Assembly (NCBI GenBank): GCA_011009095.1
Contig: VTPC01089487.1
Coordinates: forward strand, 203,022 to 267,021
Length of the DNA: 64,000 nucleotides
Reading direction: 5' to 3'
Source: Ignelater luminosus
Taxonomy: Eukaryota; Arthropoda; Insecta; Coleoptera; Elateridae
Shown: piece after piece, positions 42,001-57,000 of the stretch
How the letters are laid out: every line of letters starts with the position of its first letter
Numbering within the stretch: position 1 is the stretch's first letter
Program-made: the position numbers and the translations under genes
The notes under the pieces: generated by a model
Seen by the model: the letters and a program-made list of their open reading frames with translations, nothing else
The model's database searches: none
What the model was told of the DNA's origin: nothing

Positions 42001-45000
42001 CAAGAAAAGCTCTTCCAGAAAATGCAGTTGTGCCCAATTTTGCTTTCAGTAGATTGCCTCCATATAACAAATAGCAGTGTAAAGAATGTCTAACTAAACA
42101 GGCGACTTTCCATTTATATCTCGTATAGCACTGAGTGTCCATGGACGTAAATTAGGCGTCAATCGGACGACGGTTAGCGGACAACCACTGGAAGTTCGTT
42201 TCTAGACGTCCATCTGATGACCATGTGCAAATTACATCCAAAGTTGTAACAAATTAACATCCCATGCTGGAAGTGTCTCGCCAAAATTTAGATGCTGCTG
42301 GACATACATGTGCTTATGGGATACTGGATAAGTAAAATCTGATATCTTTAAAAGTAACCAACGAAATCTAGAAAAACGATAAATGAGATATTACTAAACT
42401 TAAAGTTTATTGTAGCCAAATAATGAAACAAATCTCACGAAAGCCGCAACATGTGATAAAAAGGCTAAAAATAAAGCCAATGAAATTCTCAATTTCTGGT
42501 CCCAGGACAATAAGGCTTCCTTAGATCAGTATGTGTCTGCAGAAGGTGCAATGTACCTCCTTGGGTAAAAGTTTTTTTTCAGAAATCTAACAGTAGCATG
42601 GCTTGCCTTTTTTGTTTTCTCTCATTACAATGCAGCTATTGATCGTAAGGTCTGAGTTACATATTCTTTGGTCTTTTACCAAAAAAACTTTTAGATTTGA
42701 AAACCTTTATCCAGTCATAAATTCTAGTCTGCTTATTGTCTTTACCTCGTACTGGAAACCTCAGTGTTCTATAATCTGTGGTATATCAACTCAGATCTTG
42801 ATAGTACATATGAGATTAGAATCCGAAGACTGGTAATAAGATATATGGGTGCCCAGACAATTCAAAAAGTTTATCTTCCTTTTACCCTGCTTGTTGTATT
42901 TAGATAATATTTAACGATTCAAGTGGTGACCCAGTTCGTTCCTGTGATTGCTTTAATCATAATCTTCAGAAGATCCCGAAAAGACGAAGTTTATCTAGGC
43001 TAGATCAGAGGCTGTCGTGGTCGTACGGCGAAACTTTCTTTTATCTTAAAGAAATATGCTAGATTTGGTTAATTCTAGTTTTAGCTGGCAGTAGTGATGC
43101 GCCAAGAAAAGAAAAACAAGACACCGATACCTATAAAACAATTTTAGTTGTATTAGCAATTTAATGAAAGGTCGTAGCATGTAAACAGGTAGAAGGCAAA
43201 TTAATTAGCGGTCATGTACGGACCTGGAAAGATGAAAAGTCATTGTGTTTTATTTCTTTATGTTGGAGCGGGTCGCTTTAGTTAGAAGCTCAGAGCTTTC
43301 AGCGTTTAAGAATGAGGATTTCTAGAAAAGGCGAAAGTAAGTAATTAAATCCTGAATGGGTCCACATAAATGCAAGGAAACATTTTGCATCCTCCTTCAA
43401 AAAATCCTGTCCTGCCACAGAATGCTTACAATTCCTTGATGTACAGTACTGTAAAAATGTCTTTTGTTTTTCCTAAGTTTTATTTGGTATCTTAGGAACA
43501 TTCTATGAGAATGGGACCTTGATTGGAAGCTCTTGAACGAATCATTCAGAAATTATGGAAATTCTACGAAGGTGGTTTGACAGAAGCGTGACTTTTCGCT
43601 AGATGGCGCTGATATCGGTAAATCGAAAACATTAGCATATACCCCAATCTTTTAGAGGCTCAACCTGTAAATTTCATGCCAATCTGTAAAATACTATATA
43701 CATTTCACAGTCATAGAAATCAATCAAGTTTGTGTTATTCTGTAAATATGGAAAAACGTGAATTTCATGTTTGATTGAACATTCTTTTTACGTCGAAAAA
43801 CAGTGAAAGATACTGAGAAGAAGTTACAGAAATATTACTGTGAATCTGCTCCATTGCATGGAATGGTTTTCAAGTGTTTTAATTCATTTAAAACTGGATA
43901 TATGAGCACTGATGGTGGTGAACTCTCCGGACCCTCACAAATGGTCACTAGTAAGGAAATCGTTACAAAATTCATGATATGGTAATAGTTGATAGATGTT
44001 TGAACGTGGGCGAGATTTTGCTGTAGGCATCTTAATCTAACGGGTACACAATATTTTACAAAACATTTGCATATGAAAAGGGTATCGGCAAGATTACTCG
44101 CAGTAGACCAAATGAGAATTCCAAATCAATGTCTAGGCATGTTGCAACGTAATCCAGTCGAGTTTTTTCGCCGTTTTGTTTCCAAATTTGAAAAAGTTAC
44201 TCGTAGGCAAAAAAAATCCAGATCAAATGAAGAGGTTATTGCTGCAACGGAGGCTTATTTTGACGAGTTGCCAAAAGAACATTTTTTGGATGGCTTAAAG
44301 AAATTGGAACGTGGTTGGACTAAGTGTGTAGCACTCGAAGGGAACTATGTTGAAAAATTTAGGCTATATCTGTGTTTTATTGAGATGCCACACAGAAACC
44401 CATTGAGATACTTTACATAAAAGAATGATTTCCGTTAAAGCCTACAATAAAAGATTTGGTTTTTTGCATTGTTGACCTGCAATGTTCTAATCAGTTTTCA
44501 CATCAAACTGTTTTGTTCTCTTGATTTAAAACTCGTATCAGTGGAAGAGTCGAAACTATCAATTCCTAATTTGATATAATGTAAAGCTTTTACTCTAGAA
44601 AACATTTTTAGCCCTAACTTGAACCATAGAAAATCTTAAACTGGGAAAAATCTTAATGAATTGTTTTCTATCAGTCAGCTGAGATTTTTGGAAAGTCGTG
44701 ATGTCAAAATGTTGGTTTTGATCAGATCAAAATGCGACTCTTAAACTGCTAATTGATAAATTAGTGCCGAAAGACTGTATTGCAGAAAAAGTCAAACAGC
44801 TATAGGAATAAAACTCTTCACACTGTGTAGACAAATTGCAGAAAAGAAACAAAAATGAAACTGTGATGGTTATTCAGGATTAACTTATATAATTCATTCC
44901 AAAATGCAGTGGCATTAATTATATATACTTCAAGCAGGTTTAGCATTAACCCGACATTAACAAATTCAAAAAAAATTAAAAATGATGGCGTCTTCCTGTT

Positions 45001-48000
45001 TGATAGATAAATGAAGAATGTAGTCTTATTACACATTCACTACTTGCTACATCTTAATCCTTTATAATTTTTTAAAAGTTTCCGCGCTGTGAATATTCTT
45101 TCTAGAAGTATCTACTTTTTGCAATTTCAAAGAGATCTAATTCATTAAGGGTAACATCTTGGTGTTGTATGTCTTAATCGCAAGCAATTTGTTCAAGTTT
45201 GTTTTTTAGCTTTATAAAATTAAATTTTAATTGGACATTTTATTAATGATGGTTTGAAATACTAGAGATTTATTATAGTGTGACCTTTTCAGTCTCCAGA
45301 TCTGGAATTATAAATATTTTGTAACAGATATGGGCACTTAGCCTGTAGGTGCTGGTCCTTAATTCTAATTATTTCAAAAAGGATTGGCCTCCATAAAATT
45401 ATTTGTCTGTAAATCAAAACTAGTTTGTATGGTTTACATTAGAAGAGTTCGATTACAATTCGTGCTATTTTAGTAAGTTAGAAATTCTTAGAAGGCATTG
45501 AAAAAAGTGAAAATGGCGATTATTTTTTTTATTGTCTAAATATTAATTAATTAAAACGTTATTTGAGAGGTAATTCCTAATATGTGTAATAAAAATCATT
45601 GAATTAAAGCAATTTATTTATTTCCTTTTTTATGAGTGAAACTAACAGTTTTAATTGTTTTAAAGGATTTACCTAGCAAAAATTAATTGTTTAATAAATT
45701 TTGCTTATTTAAATAACATAAAGTTACTAAACGTCTAAACGCCCAGGAGATTCACTTCAAGAGGTAGCATTTTTATTAGTTACGTATGCAAATCAGTTTT
45801 GTATAACTAAAAATAATAATTTTATATGAAAAGTATACTAATGTGTAGACACAATCCACATTTATATTTTTTCTTTTAATTTAATATTAAAGCATATGTA
45901 AGAATAATTCAAATGAGTAAAAAAATGCTTACTTATTTGAGTGAATTATTCATTATCAGCGCATTATCTATGCTTTTTTAACTTGAAGGAAGCTATAAAT
46001 AATGTCCACAAGTAAGCAAGAATTTTAATTTTATTTATGCGCCACAGTATTTAAATGGGTCTGTTTTGAACATGTCTGCATTTGTAATTTTGAATATTTA
46101 CACATATTTTGAAAATATCGATAGAACAAAAATATAAGAACTACCTCATGTTTTGAAATCACAACTGAAACGTTTATTATTCTTAAACTTCGTGAAATCG
46201 CAGCAAGTTACGTCCACGGCCTGCTGTATAATCCGGCGATAAATCATACTCCGTCACTTTGGTTTGATCTGAGTTTCAATCGCATTTTGCGAAGTTTCCC
46301 CTCTATCTTACATTTCTGTCATTTTCAAGAGAAACGCCTGAATATAATAATAATTCATAACAACACACATGAAATTTTGGGCTTTTTCTTCTATGAATAT
46401 AAAACGTGAACACATTTAAATACGAAGAATATTGTTTAAAGGTCAAAGTAATTAATTTCAACTAACTGTTTAAAATAGAAGTTTTCATTTTTAACGTGAC
46501 GGAAATGTTTCAAAAGGAATTCTAAAATTATTGAAACTTGATACGACGATAAAACCAATAATAAACGCCGTTTTAAAATATCGTGCAATAAAAAATCCTT
46601 CAGAGATCTATTTTAATTAGCACATAAATTATAAGAAGAATACGGACATTAAAAGGTTACTATCAGTTTGAACAAATTCGAATCTGTTTTATTACAAAAT
46701 GTTTCGATTTATATAAGAAAAAAATTTCTACTAATTGAATTTCGTTAAATATTCGGACTAATTTTATTTATTGGGAACACGAAAAAATGCTTTTGTTGCC
46801 TTTTAATACCTTGTTAGGCATTTGGATTTTTATATTATACAGGAAGTTTAAATTTGTAATAGACGGCTTTAAATTTTCTATCTGGTTACTTGTTTTATAT
46901 TGTTGTTTTGTAAAGTTTAACCTTTGATTGTAACTGGGACGTATCTCTCTATCTTTTGCCTTACCAGTTTAGCTGGTTGGTTGGATCACTTGATTATAAT
47001 TTTTGTCATAACCTCAATATTTTATTCTTATTATTATTTTTAAATAACCTTATTGCTTTTAAATAATAATATTTAGTAATTGAAGTTGAATTTTGAAATT
47101 AAATTAAAAACAAATAGAAAATAAAACAAAAGAAAATAACAGAATATTACAGACACTGAAAAACTTTATTATTCATCTCTCTTAATAATTAAAAGCTACT
47201 AAAACCAAACATTTTGTTTATTTTCTTATTTTTTATTTGCCTGTAATAAGAATGCACAAGTTATGTAAATACCTCCAACGCTAATTATCAGGCCATGACG
47301 ACCACAAAAGGTTTCCCTACTATCACGCATTCGTTGACGTCAATGTTAACTGTTTTCAAATAATATTTATAAATAATTCAAATCGGAAAGCTTCAGATGG
47401 CTGAATGCCAATAATAATTGTTTCTTTCAGATCTTTACAATTAAAAACTGTGAAGGCTAAAGAGTACCTCTAACAGTAGATTATTTTAATATTGCATACA
47501 AGAACACAGCGTTATGATTATTAACCGGACTAATAAAAGAAAACGTCAATGAACAAAACTTGAGCATCTTCGATTTAATCAAATTTCAAAAAATTGAAAA
47601 TGACAACTTCTGTATATAAAGCTTCTAGGGTTTTCTAGAAACAAGGTTTGGTTTAGAGTTTGCATCTTCAAATTGAACCATTATATAGCAGTACACTCAA
47701 AACAATTCTGGTTGTGATAACTAGATAATCTCATTTCGGTTAATAAAAAGGTGATTGAGGAAGCATATTTTGTCTTGGCGAAATTTCTATTGTAATAATG
47801 GAAATCGTTCTGCCATCCCGCCATTTTTTCAGTGTAGCAACACCAGATGTCGAAATATCTAAGCTGGGGGGAGGGGGTTCATTTATGTTTGTAATAAGAT
47901 GGTGGATATTTTCTGCATTCATTGCAGAAATAAGTTTCTCTACATGAGATTTTCCTTAAATTTGTGAATATGTTAAAAAAAAGTTTGGATTTCTTCTTCA

Positions 48001-51000
48001 AATTGGATTTAACAATAGATAGTGTTAAAGAACATTTTTGGTCTGATTTCAAAATAAGTTTTGGTTAAAATACGCTAAATTTGAATTTTAAAAACTGAAA
48101 ACTGTACACTTTTACAGTGGCATAACTAACATATTCAATCAAACGTCTATAAAATATTAGGCGCCTGTAAAAAATGATTTTAACGTTGTATGTTGTTTCA
48201 GAGATAATGAAAAAGCAAAACATTCTGAACGAAATTTTGACATCTTGTAGCTTGCCAACACTGTCTACGCATAGAGCTCTACAGGTTTTAATTTACGAAT
48301 TTACTGCATGGTTGTTTCTATTTATTTCTAACAGATTTCTTTTTCTCAAGAAAAACTGCATGAAATACCTAAAACTCAATACATTCCAAAAATAGAACTG
48401 GAAATGTAGCATGTTGGCCCAAAATAGCATTTTGTCAAAACAGTAGCATTACCAAAATTTAATCAAATCACTGAACCATCATCCTCATTAGATACATAAT
48501 TCAAAGGTACAGTCAGGACCCTTATAGAACCCTTTGACAAACTCATAATTTTGCCGTTATAAATTAGCATCTAATTTGAAGTCTTGACTTGTCAAAAAAC
48601 AACACTGACATAACCATGGTTGCTAAAAGTTTAATTTAGACAATAATTGTTATTTATGCAACGAGTGAGTAAACTGTATCTTTTTTCACGAGAAGGAAAG
48701 TGCAGATATCCAGCGAGTGAAAAAAAGTAACTTTACTCACGAATTGCATACAAAACTTTTTTTCACGTTCGTAATAAAAATCAAGAACTACCTACTCCAA
48801 AAACAGCTTTTTATTTGAAAACATTAAATGTAAAGCGTGTCATAGCAACGGCAACCTTCTATGTTTTGTGTTTAAATATTTTGCGTTAAAAAATGACACG
48901 TTACGATACTTTTTTTCCCTCAAATGCGTAAAAAAAGTGAACCGCTATGGCACTTTTTTCACGCTTCTAGCGCCATGAAACAAACTCATCCTTTATAGAC
49001 AGAAATTAATGAAAAATGGTTTTTAACAAACGTAAAAAAAATAATTTTTAAATTTCCATTGGATGTGTCAAATGTGCCTTAATTTTCAAGGATAGCAACT
49101 GTAAATTCATTTGGATTAAAAAAAGAAAGTTGATCTGATACTGATACTCATTATCTAATAATTATCAAGGTAGGCCTCAGATTTTAAGCCAATGAAGCGA
49201 CTGCCTAAGGACGCGTAAATCGGTCTGAAAGATAAACATTTCGCATGTGTCACCATTCAACGTAAAACTGTGAATTGTCCTTGCCTAGAGGAGTAATTTC
49301 TCAATGTTTTGTGATCCGAAGTTTTCTTTTTCTTTATGAGACATATTGCATAACTTGATCCCATGCGGGTCAAGTCGATTTATTTCTATCTCCGCGCGAA
49401 TATCCACATGAAATCTGCGAATCCCAATGTTGGTTATCATTGAAGAATGTATAAAGTAAACGCATGCAAACGATATCAATATCAAGACATGAAATCTATT
49501 TCTTTCTTTTCAACCGGTTTTTTTACCAATTTGGAATTGTTGCGAGCGTTGTTTAGTAGCTAAGAGATTTTTCCTGACTTCTGAAAGTTATTCTTAAGTA
49601 GAAGGGGGAATTGCCAATATCTTTTGTATTGCATACATTAAAACTAAATTTGCTTTCCATTTTAGTCTTCTTGATATTAATCGTCTTTCTTTCTGCTTTA
49701 GATAATTTAAACAAAGCTATAGTAAGAACCCTTCAACTTAGATATCAACAGCTTCTTGAGAAAAACTCATCTTTGATTTTAGTATTTTTTAGTCTGGTAT
49801 GGTCCCAGGCAGGATGGTTTGGACTAGCAAGACCACATCTTCAAATGTCTAAATTTATGGGCTTGAACTTAATTGAAAAATTGATCCTAAATCTGCTGGG
49901 TCAGAAAATTTTTAATACTGTCAGGTGTACTATCTGAAGTATGTATTAGGCTTCTGATGTCTTCTCTGCATAAAAAACAAAATGTATGTTACTTGATGTA
50001 TGGTCTTCAGGAGTTGAGTTATAAAAAACATCGTACTGTGTAGTTTATCAATCAAAAATTAAATAAATTGCTCGAGAAAGGAAGATTTGAATACATAGCT
50101 ACTTCTGATACATCTTTTGCAGTTTCTAGGTTATGGACAATGAGAAACAATCTCCAAGAACAAGCACAACGTTGGGGTATTTGGAAACGAACTAGAGCAT
50201 AAGAGATGGATTCAGGACAATGGGTCTTCTTGAGTTGAAGCATACCCATTCGTCAATTGTCTAGAGACCAGATAGTGGCGAGTCACACCAAGTCTTGTGC
50301 ATCAATTATGAACAAAAGCATTTCCAAGGTTTATTAAAATTCTTATATTTGTACTAGAGCTAGAGACATACCTTGCAGCTCGCGCTGTCAGTTGACATCA
50401 GTGTTTTAAGAATGTTTCATTAATAAACAACTGTAGAATTTTTCATGAAAATATAAAAATATTGGCTTCAGTAAGGTCCCTATCATGTCAAGGCTTAAAA
50501 TAATTTTGACTTTCTAAACTACATTAGCTGACTTAAGTAAGTGGAACGCAAACGAAAACCTCAATTAGTTAAATGAGACATAAACCTCATTGAAAAACTA
50601 ACGTTTTGAGCAGCTTAAGTATCAAGATAGAATTTTACGATTTAATAAACGTTACAAAAATTATAATTTTAGAAGAGTAATGGAAAATAGTAAATTTTGA
50701 CAGACACATACTGTTGTAACTTAAATCTAAATTAGAGATGAGCACCCAGGTAGATCGGACATCCAAACTAAATTTTTTGGCTAGATTTCTATTGTTAGCT
50801 GATAAATGTGCCTTTATACTAGGTAATCTGACTGGGGATCATACTTGCCCACTTCTGATTTGGATTAGTTTAATATTGGCCGAAAGGTTGAGAGCATTGA
50901 ATTTTTGAAAGAAACATTATTTAAGTTAAGTTAATTAACATAATTCTGTCTTTCCATAAGGTAGCTCGTAACATCAGCATCCCTTCGAGTTGTTTCTTCA

Positions 51001-54000
51001 GATAAGATGCTGATACATCGCCTCTACACGTCTACCGTATTTTTGACTGTTTATTTATAGAATTATTATACTATGTATGGTAAACATACCTTGATCATTA
51101 ATCTTTTTTATTGTAGAGGTATTAAATTCTCATTTTCTAAGATAATTTATATTTAACGGTTTTCAAATCGAAAATCGCTTTGATTCATTAACAAAAATCT
51201 GTAAAAATTCTCACACTAAAATAGCAGTAAACACTCCGCGCCCACCATAAATAAACGCGGGTAAAAAACTAGATTCACGAGTGCTTTTGGTGCTTTCCAA
51301 ACCCCGTACACTAATGCAGTATTAATATTGACATCAGCTGTGGTTTCGGGAAAAAACGAACCCCTAAACTGCATTTATTTAAAAAGTATCATTTTGTAGT
51401 GTATCATTTACGGTACATTAACGAACCACTAAATAAACATATTTTACTTCCACAAAACAGCATTTGAAAACAATTCATCACTTAGAAAATTTAGCTTCCC
51501 CCAAACAAAAAGCAACTCAGGCGAAACGCTTACTGGGCCTAACGTGTATATCTCTCTATACCGTATATGTGCCCTCTAGTGATTTATAACGATTTAATAT
51601 TTATTTTGATGGGTGAAATTTGGCGTTACTAACACTCGGTGTGGAGGGTACGGGCCAGCTGCTAAATTATATTTAGTAGCAAATAAAAGGCGCTGCCACC
51701 CATTTTCTTTTTGACATGTTATAACAAGGCTCAAAATCGCGTAGCGAAAGATTTAATTTTGATGGCACTAAAGGTTTTGTCCCCTTGAATAGGGTTTTTA
51801 CTGCTTTTCTATTCGGTAGTAAAGAACACCGTATACCACTTGGATTATTTATTTAGTGTAGGTAAATTCTATTATGTGTTTGCCACGTCTACGGAATATA
51901 TTTATTTTAGGATTATGGGATTTTTTTTTCAGAACGATATTTAGGAAAATATTGCAGCTTTGACTGGTATGGATGAGGTTACGGAATTAATAAATTTTTA
52001 TTCTTGTTAAAACTTGACATTCATTTATCTTTTTTTTATGTATAACGCATTTTATGTAAGAATGAAAAACTTTTTTGTACCTCAACGTACATAACCTCAT
52101 TCTTTTGGGTAAAACAATGTAATTTGAAAGACGTTAAATGAAAAATAATACTCTTAAAATATAAATGATGACTTTGAAATTATTTTTATAATGAGTAATT
52201 AATTACATATTAAGCGGTGCTTCACAAGGTATAAAGTATAGTCTCATCAGTGAAGCTAATATTACAATTAGCCTTACAAGTCCAGCGTTGTTGGTTCCTA
52301 ACCTAACCAATACAAAAATTTCTTTTCATCTTCCTATCAATAATTAATCATGATAGGCCAATATAGATATTTGTTCATTTAAATAGAATTGAGATTTTAG
52401 AAACAATAAATTTGAAAGCAGTTGGCACCCATCAGTAATAAAATTTAAAGCTTCTAGAGCTCAGTTTCTAGTATTATTATTGGATATCATTAAAACTAAT
52501 TTTTTTAAAGAAGTTTACAAAGGTGGGAGGCAGAGATAATTCGGTACTATTGTGCACTCATATGATAGTATACAGGAATAGTATAAGGAAATAAATAGGA
52601 TATTAAGTTGTTTTGCCTGCTTGTGAAACTAAAGAATTTTGGAAGAAGAAGAAGAAATCTTACCTAAAAATTGATGGAATCTCATCGAAAACAACAAAAG
52701 GAAATCAATGAAAGCAGCAAGAAAGAAAATGCAACGATAAAAGGACTACAAGGAACAAATATAAGAACGTTACTCTACGGCGAAAAATAAAAAGAGAACT
52801 TTTTCCAAAAACGCTCCTCCATGAAGCTCCGCCGTCGCCTTAAAGTTTTGCTAAAACAGACAATATTTTTAATAACTTCGCAACACCATTTGCTGTATCA
52901 CAAACTCTACAGGAAAGGGAAAAAGTTCTCGGTAAGTTTTCTTCCTACTTTTCGCCATATAATAACGTCCTTGTATTTGTTCCATCCAATTTAGAAACAT
53001 CTTGTACAGAGTGCTGAGGAATGTTCTTATTAATTGGGACATCTTTCTCTTTAAACTTCTCTTGTAATACCTTGCATGTTGCCGACTACTATTCTTGTTT
53101 TTCTCTATTTCTGCTCGAATAACTTCCTTAGGTAATATTCTATATCAGGTGTTTCTTGATGAAGAATTTTGATGGGCACCATAAAAATATTTTTCGTAAG
53201 AAGATCTAATAATCTAATTGAACTGCAATATTATTGTCTGCTAAATGTCAATCTAATGTTTACTTTCTGGAATTCCAGTCTCCTTTGTGTAATACCTCAC
53301 TTGCTATTGTAATCTTTTTGGTCCCGAAGACTTATATACAGACAACTTAGTGCTTTGTGCTAAGAAAATCTTTGACAGTCCATTAGAGAATTTCACGTAC
53401 TATTAGATGAAAGTACTTGAGTTCCTCCAGAGATTGATAAGCATTTTATACTTCCACATATTGGTAGATAATACACAATGAGTATCGATATTGTGTCAAT
53501 TCTCGTTATAATGCGCTGCTGCACTGTTTTGAGCATAAATTCCGTATTGGATGTGTGTTTCAAGACATGGCTTAGAAAACATATTGATGTGTCAGTACCT
53601 GCATTTTACTAGATTAAAAAGGGCACCAGATGGGTATTAGTTTGCAAAGATTCGTTTTGCAAAAAATAACAAATAACAAGACTTTTTAGAAAAATGCAGA
53701 ACATTCTGTCGTTGGAGATAATCTGACACTACCCATAGATTTTGGAATAGTACTCCGCAAACGCTGTAAGCGCTCGTGAAAACTGTAGCCCTAAATGACA
53801 GTTCAATTAATAAATTTTCTGTATAGCGTTAAAAAAACAGTACAATCAATACTACAAGTATTAAGATATAAAAGGGATTAGTATCGATTTTAATATAACA
53901 AGTTACAGTGTTAATGCCCAAAATGCTAACGTGATCAAATTAAATCAAAAACGTCAAATTTAAATGCAAAATAAACCTCCTACTAGTATATTATCGATTG

Positions 54001-57000
54001 ATATGAATTTTATAACCTGTTAACGTTTTCATTTAGCGTTTACGCTAAATGTATTTAAACGCAATGTAGCAATAAAAATCCTATAAAAGAAAGGAATAGT
54101 TATAAACGACGCATAAAAATCTCATTATTACTACATTTTTGCTTATTTTTATAAAATTACGGTATAATTTTAGAAAGTATTCGAAAAAATAGAAACGGCA
54201 GTAGATAATAAAAAATGGAAAGATAATCATTTCCAACTATTAAATTGCCAAACCCATACATAATAGAAACATATGGTATGTGTGACTGTGCGTATATAAA
54301 TGGGTGAAAATCGAGGTTTCTCATGCTGTGAGTTAATAATTGCTACACGATTACCAACAAGTTGTATAAGTTATGTATTATGGTATATAAAATATTTACA
54401 AACAAGTATAACAAAAAAATTAAATATAAGTTGAAAGCAATTAATAGAACATTACAGTAACCACCAACAAACATCGAATTCATCACTAATATCACGTCAC
54501 ATACAGGTTACGATTGCATTTTTATAATTAATTTTAATGCTCGCGTATAAATTTGCAGTTAACATTTCATTAGGGAATCGCAAAAAATTATAGAATCGAT
54601 TTCAATGGTTCTTTTATGAACAGTGTTTTCTATGATCAATAATTTAAAGTTTTTTCGCGTGTGTGCGTAAAATTAATGATATATAAAACTGTAAAGATGA
54701 TTATGATGATAACTTACCATTGTAAGCTAAATACTAGGCATAAAACAAACTATAAATCACACTGCTCGTTCTAGAAGACCACGTATTATGCGGTTAGATT
54801 TAATAAACCAACTCAATTCTTTCTTTTAATTATCAAAAAATTTACTATATAGAGACAATAGCAATTGTTTTGTTTTTACAACACGAACTTTAATGAAAAT
54901 AACAAATTTAAGAACATGACCTTGTTATTTTTTCTTTTGATATAAGATAACACATGTTCAGGAGATTGTCATGTTTTGATGATAATGTCAGTTTTAGGTT
55001 TTTTTTTGATATTATTAACAAATCGTTTTAAAATTTAACAAGGATTATTTCTAAACAATCATGTCATTCATTGTCTTTGAGATACTGAAATCTGGTTTGG
55101 GGTATTTCTCAATCAGTAGTCTACTGAAAATAGTATTAATTAAAAAAGTTTTTCTTTTTGGATGAATATTTATAGATTCAATTAGGAAAAAATTTTATCT
55201 TAACACTTTCTTTATGTGCATTAGAAATTATAACTTATAAATATGTAAGTCACAAAGATAATTTAGTGTTTCTAACCTTCCTTATTGATGTACAAGATTC
55301 TAACCTCACTTTAATATATGTCTTTACTTTGTGTTAATGGTTAAATTCTTGGTGTATTCTTTAATTTGAACCTCAGTTTATTATCGTTCTTAACAAACAA
55401 TTTTATCAACTGAATTCTGGTAAATTCTTCTTATATGTTCTGCAGAATTAAAAAAATATCATTCTGCCTTAGCTGCAGATAATTTGATATGTCTCTAGAA
55501 AATTTTTATTGTAACACCAAGAGATAAAAACTAAAAGAATTGATACCTACTCTAATTTCTATTCTAACCTTACTTTTTTGTTTTGTTGAACTTGGAAGGA
55601 TAGATTAATGAGTCAGTTTAGCTTAATGCAATTAACTTTGGGAATCTGAGACTAGAAAAATATTTCATTAATCTTAGAATGTTTTGCAGTTAGCAAAATG
55701 ACAATTTTTATATTGATATGCACCCATATATGTCTAATATATCCAAACATCCTATGGGGTCACTTTTAGTTCTTTCTGTATGTTTTTAGAGAGGAAATCC
55801 AGCCATTTACAGATTGTCTTTTCTCAGAGTTGCACTGTTACAATTTTAGCCTGAAGTTCTAATTTTAAAAAAATATTTCTCACGTTCTTAAATGCATTAA
55901 TTAAATTTAGAACCCGTAAAACTCAGCTATGACTAAAAGACTGACTGAAAGTATTGATTTCTGTTCTAACTTCCATTCACACTTAACCTCTCTTTGCTTT
56001 TGTTAATAACTTGATCAAGAATCGGTTTAACTTAATACAATTTAAGAAGGGTCGCTATGGTATATTAAATATGGTTAAGACCAATTTTAGATCTAATTAG
56101 TCTTCATATAACCTAGACATCAAAATCTGAGTTTGGTTGCTTTTGATTTAGATGCCAAAAAGATATTCATCAACCTTAGTTAACAGAACAACGATTAGGT
56201 AAAAAAATGCTTGTGTCAGGGACTTTTGTTCCATAAAATGTCTTCGAAATGTGTTCCGTCGTTGTGAATACACTTGGTATATTGATAATTAATATGCACT
56301 CATACAGGCCTAATATATCCAAACATCACGTCTAAAACAATTTGATCAAGTCATTTTATGACTTTCAGCTAACCCTTTTTCCCTGAGAAAGTTTTAAGAT
56401 TTGAAAGAAAATCTTTTTACGTTGTTAAATGCTTTAATTAGACCTAGAAAGCGTAGAATTTAGCTATAACTAAAATATATTAGTCTCTAGACTGTCTGAA
56501 AGTGGCTTCGACGTGCCAAACATCGTGATGGTATTGATTTTACTTTAATTTTTTGCTTTGAGGAATTTTGGTTTGATTTAGGTGTGAATCTGAAACTTTT
56601 AGTTTAGGAGTTGCTTCTATCAGATTATTGATTTCTGTTCTAATTTCCATTTCCTAATTTTTTTATCTTTTGTTACTAACTTGATGAATAGACTCTAACT
56701 CGATCCAATCTAAAGAGTCGCCATTATAACATTAAATATGGTTGAAGCTCACTTTAGATCTAATTAAATTTTATATAACCTAAAAATCAAATCTGCTTTT
56801 CATCGCTTTTGTTTTAGGGGCAAAAAATTGTGGATACACTTGGTATATTGATATGCACTCATACACGCCTAAGCCAAACCAAACATCACGTCTAAAACAA
56901 TGCGGTTGGAACATTTTATCAGTTTTATCTTCTTTTTAGTGTAGTTAGAAAAGAGAGCTAGATTATGTTTCAAGGTTTGAAAAAAGAATTTATTCATTAC

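Noticed and set aside
49611..49937. 108-codon plus-strand open frame with a hydrophobic N-terminus
   Set aside because: Low-complexity, no recognisable family or splice/promoter context.
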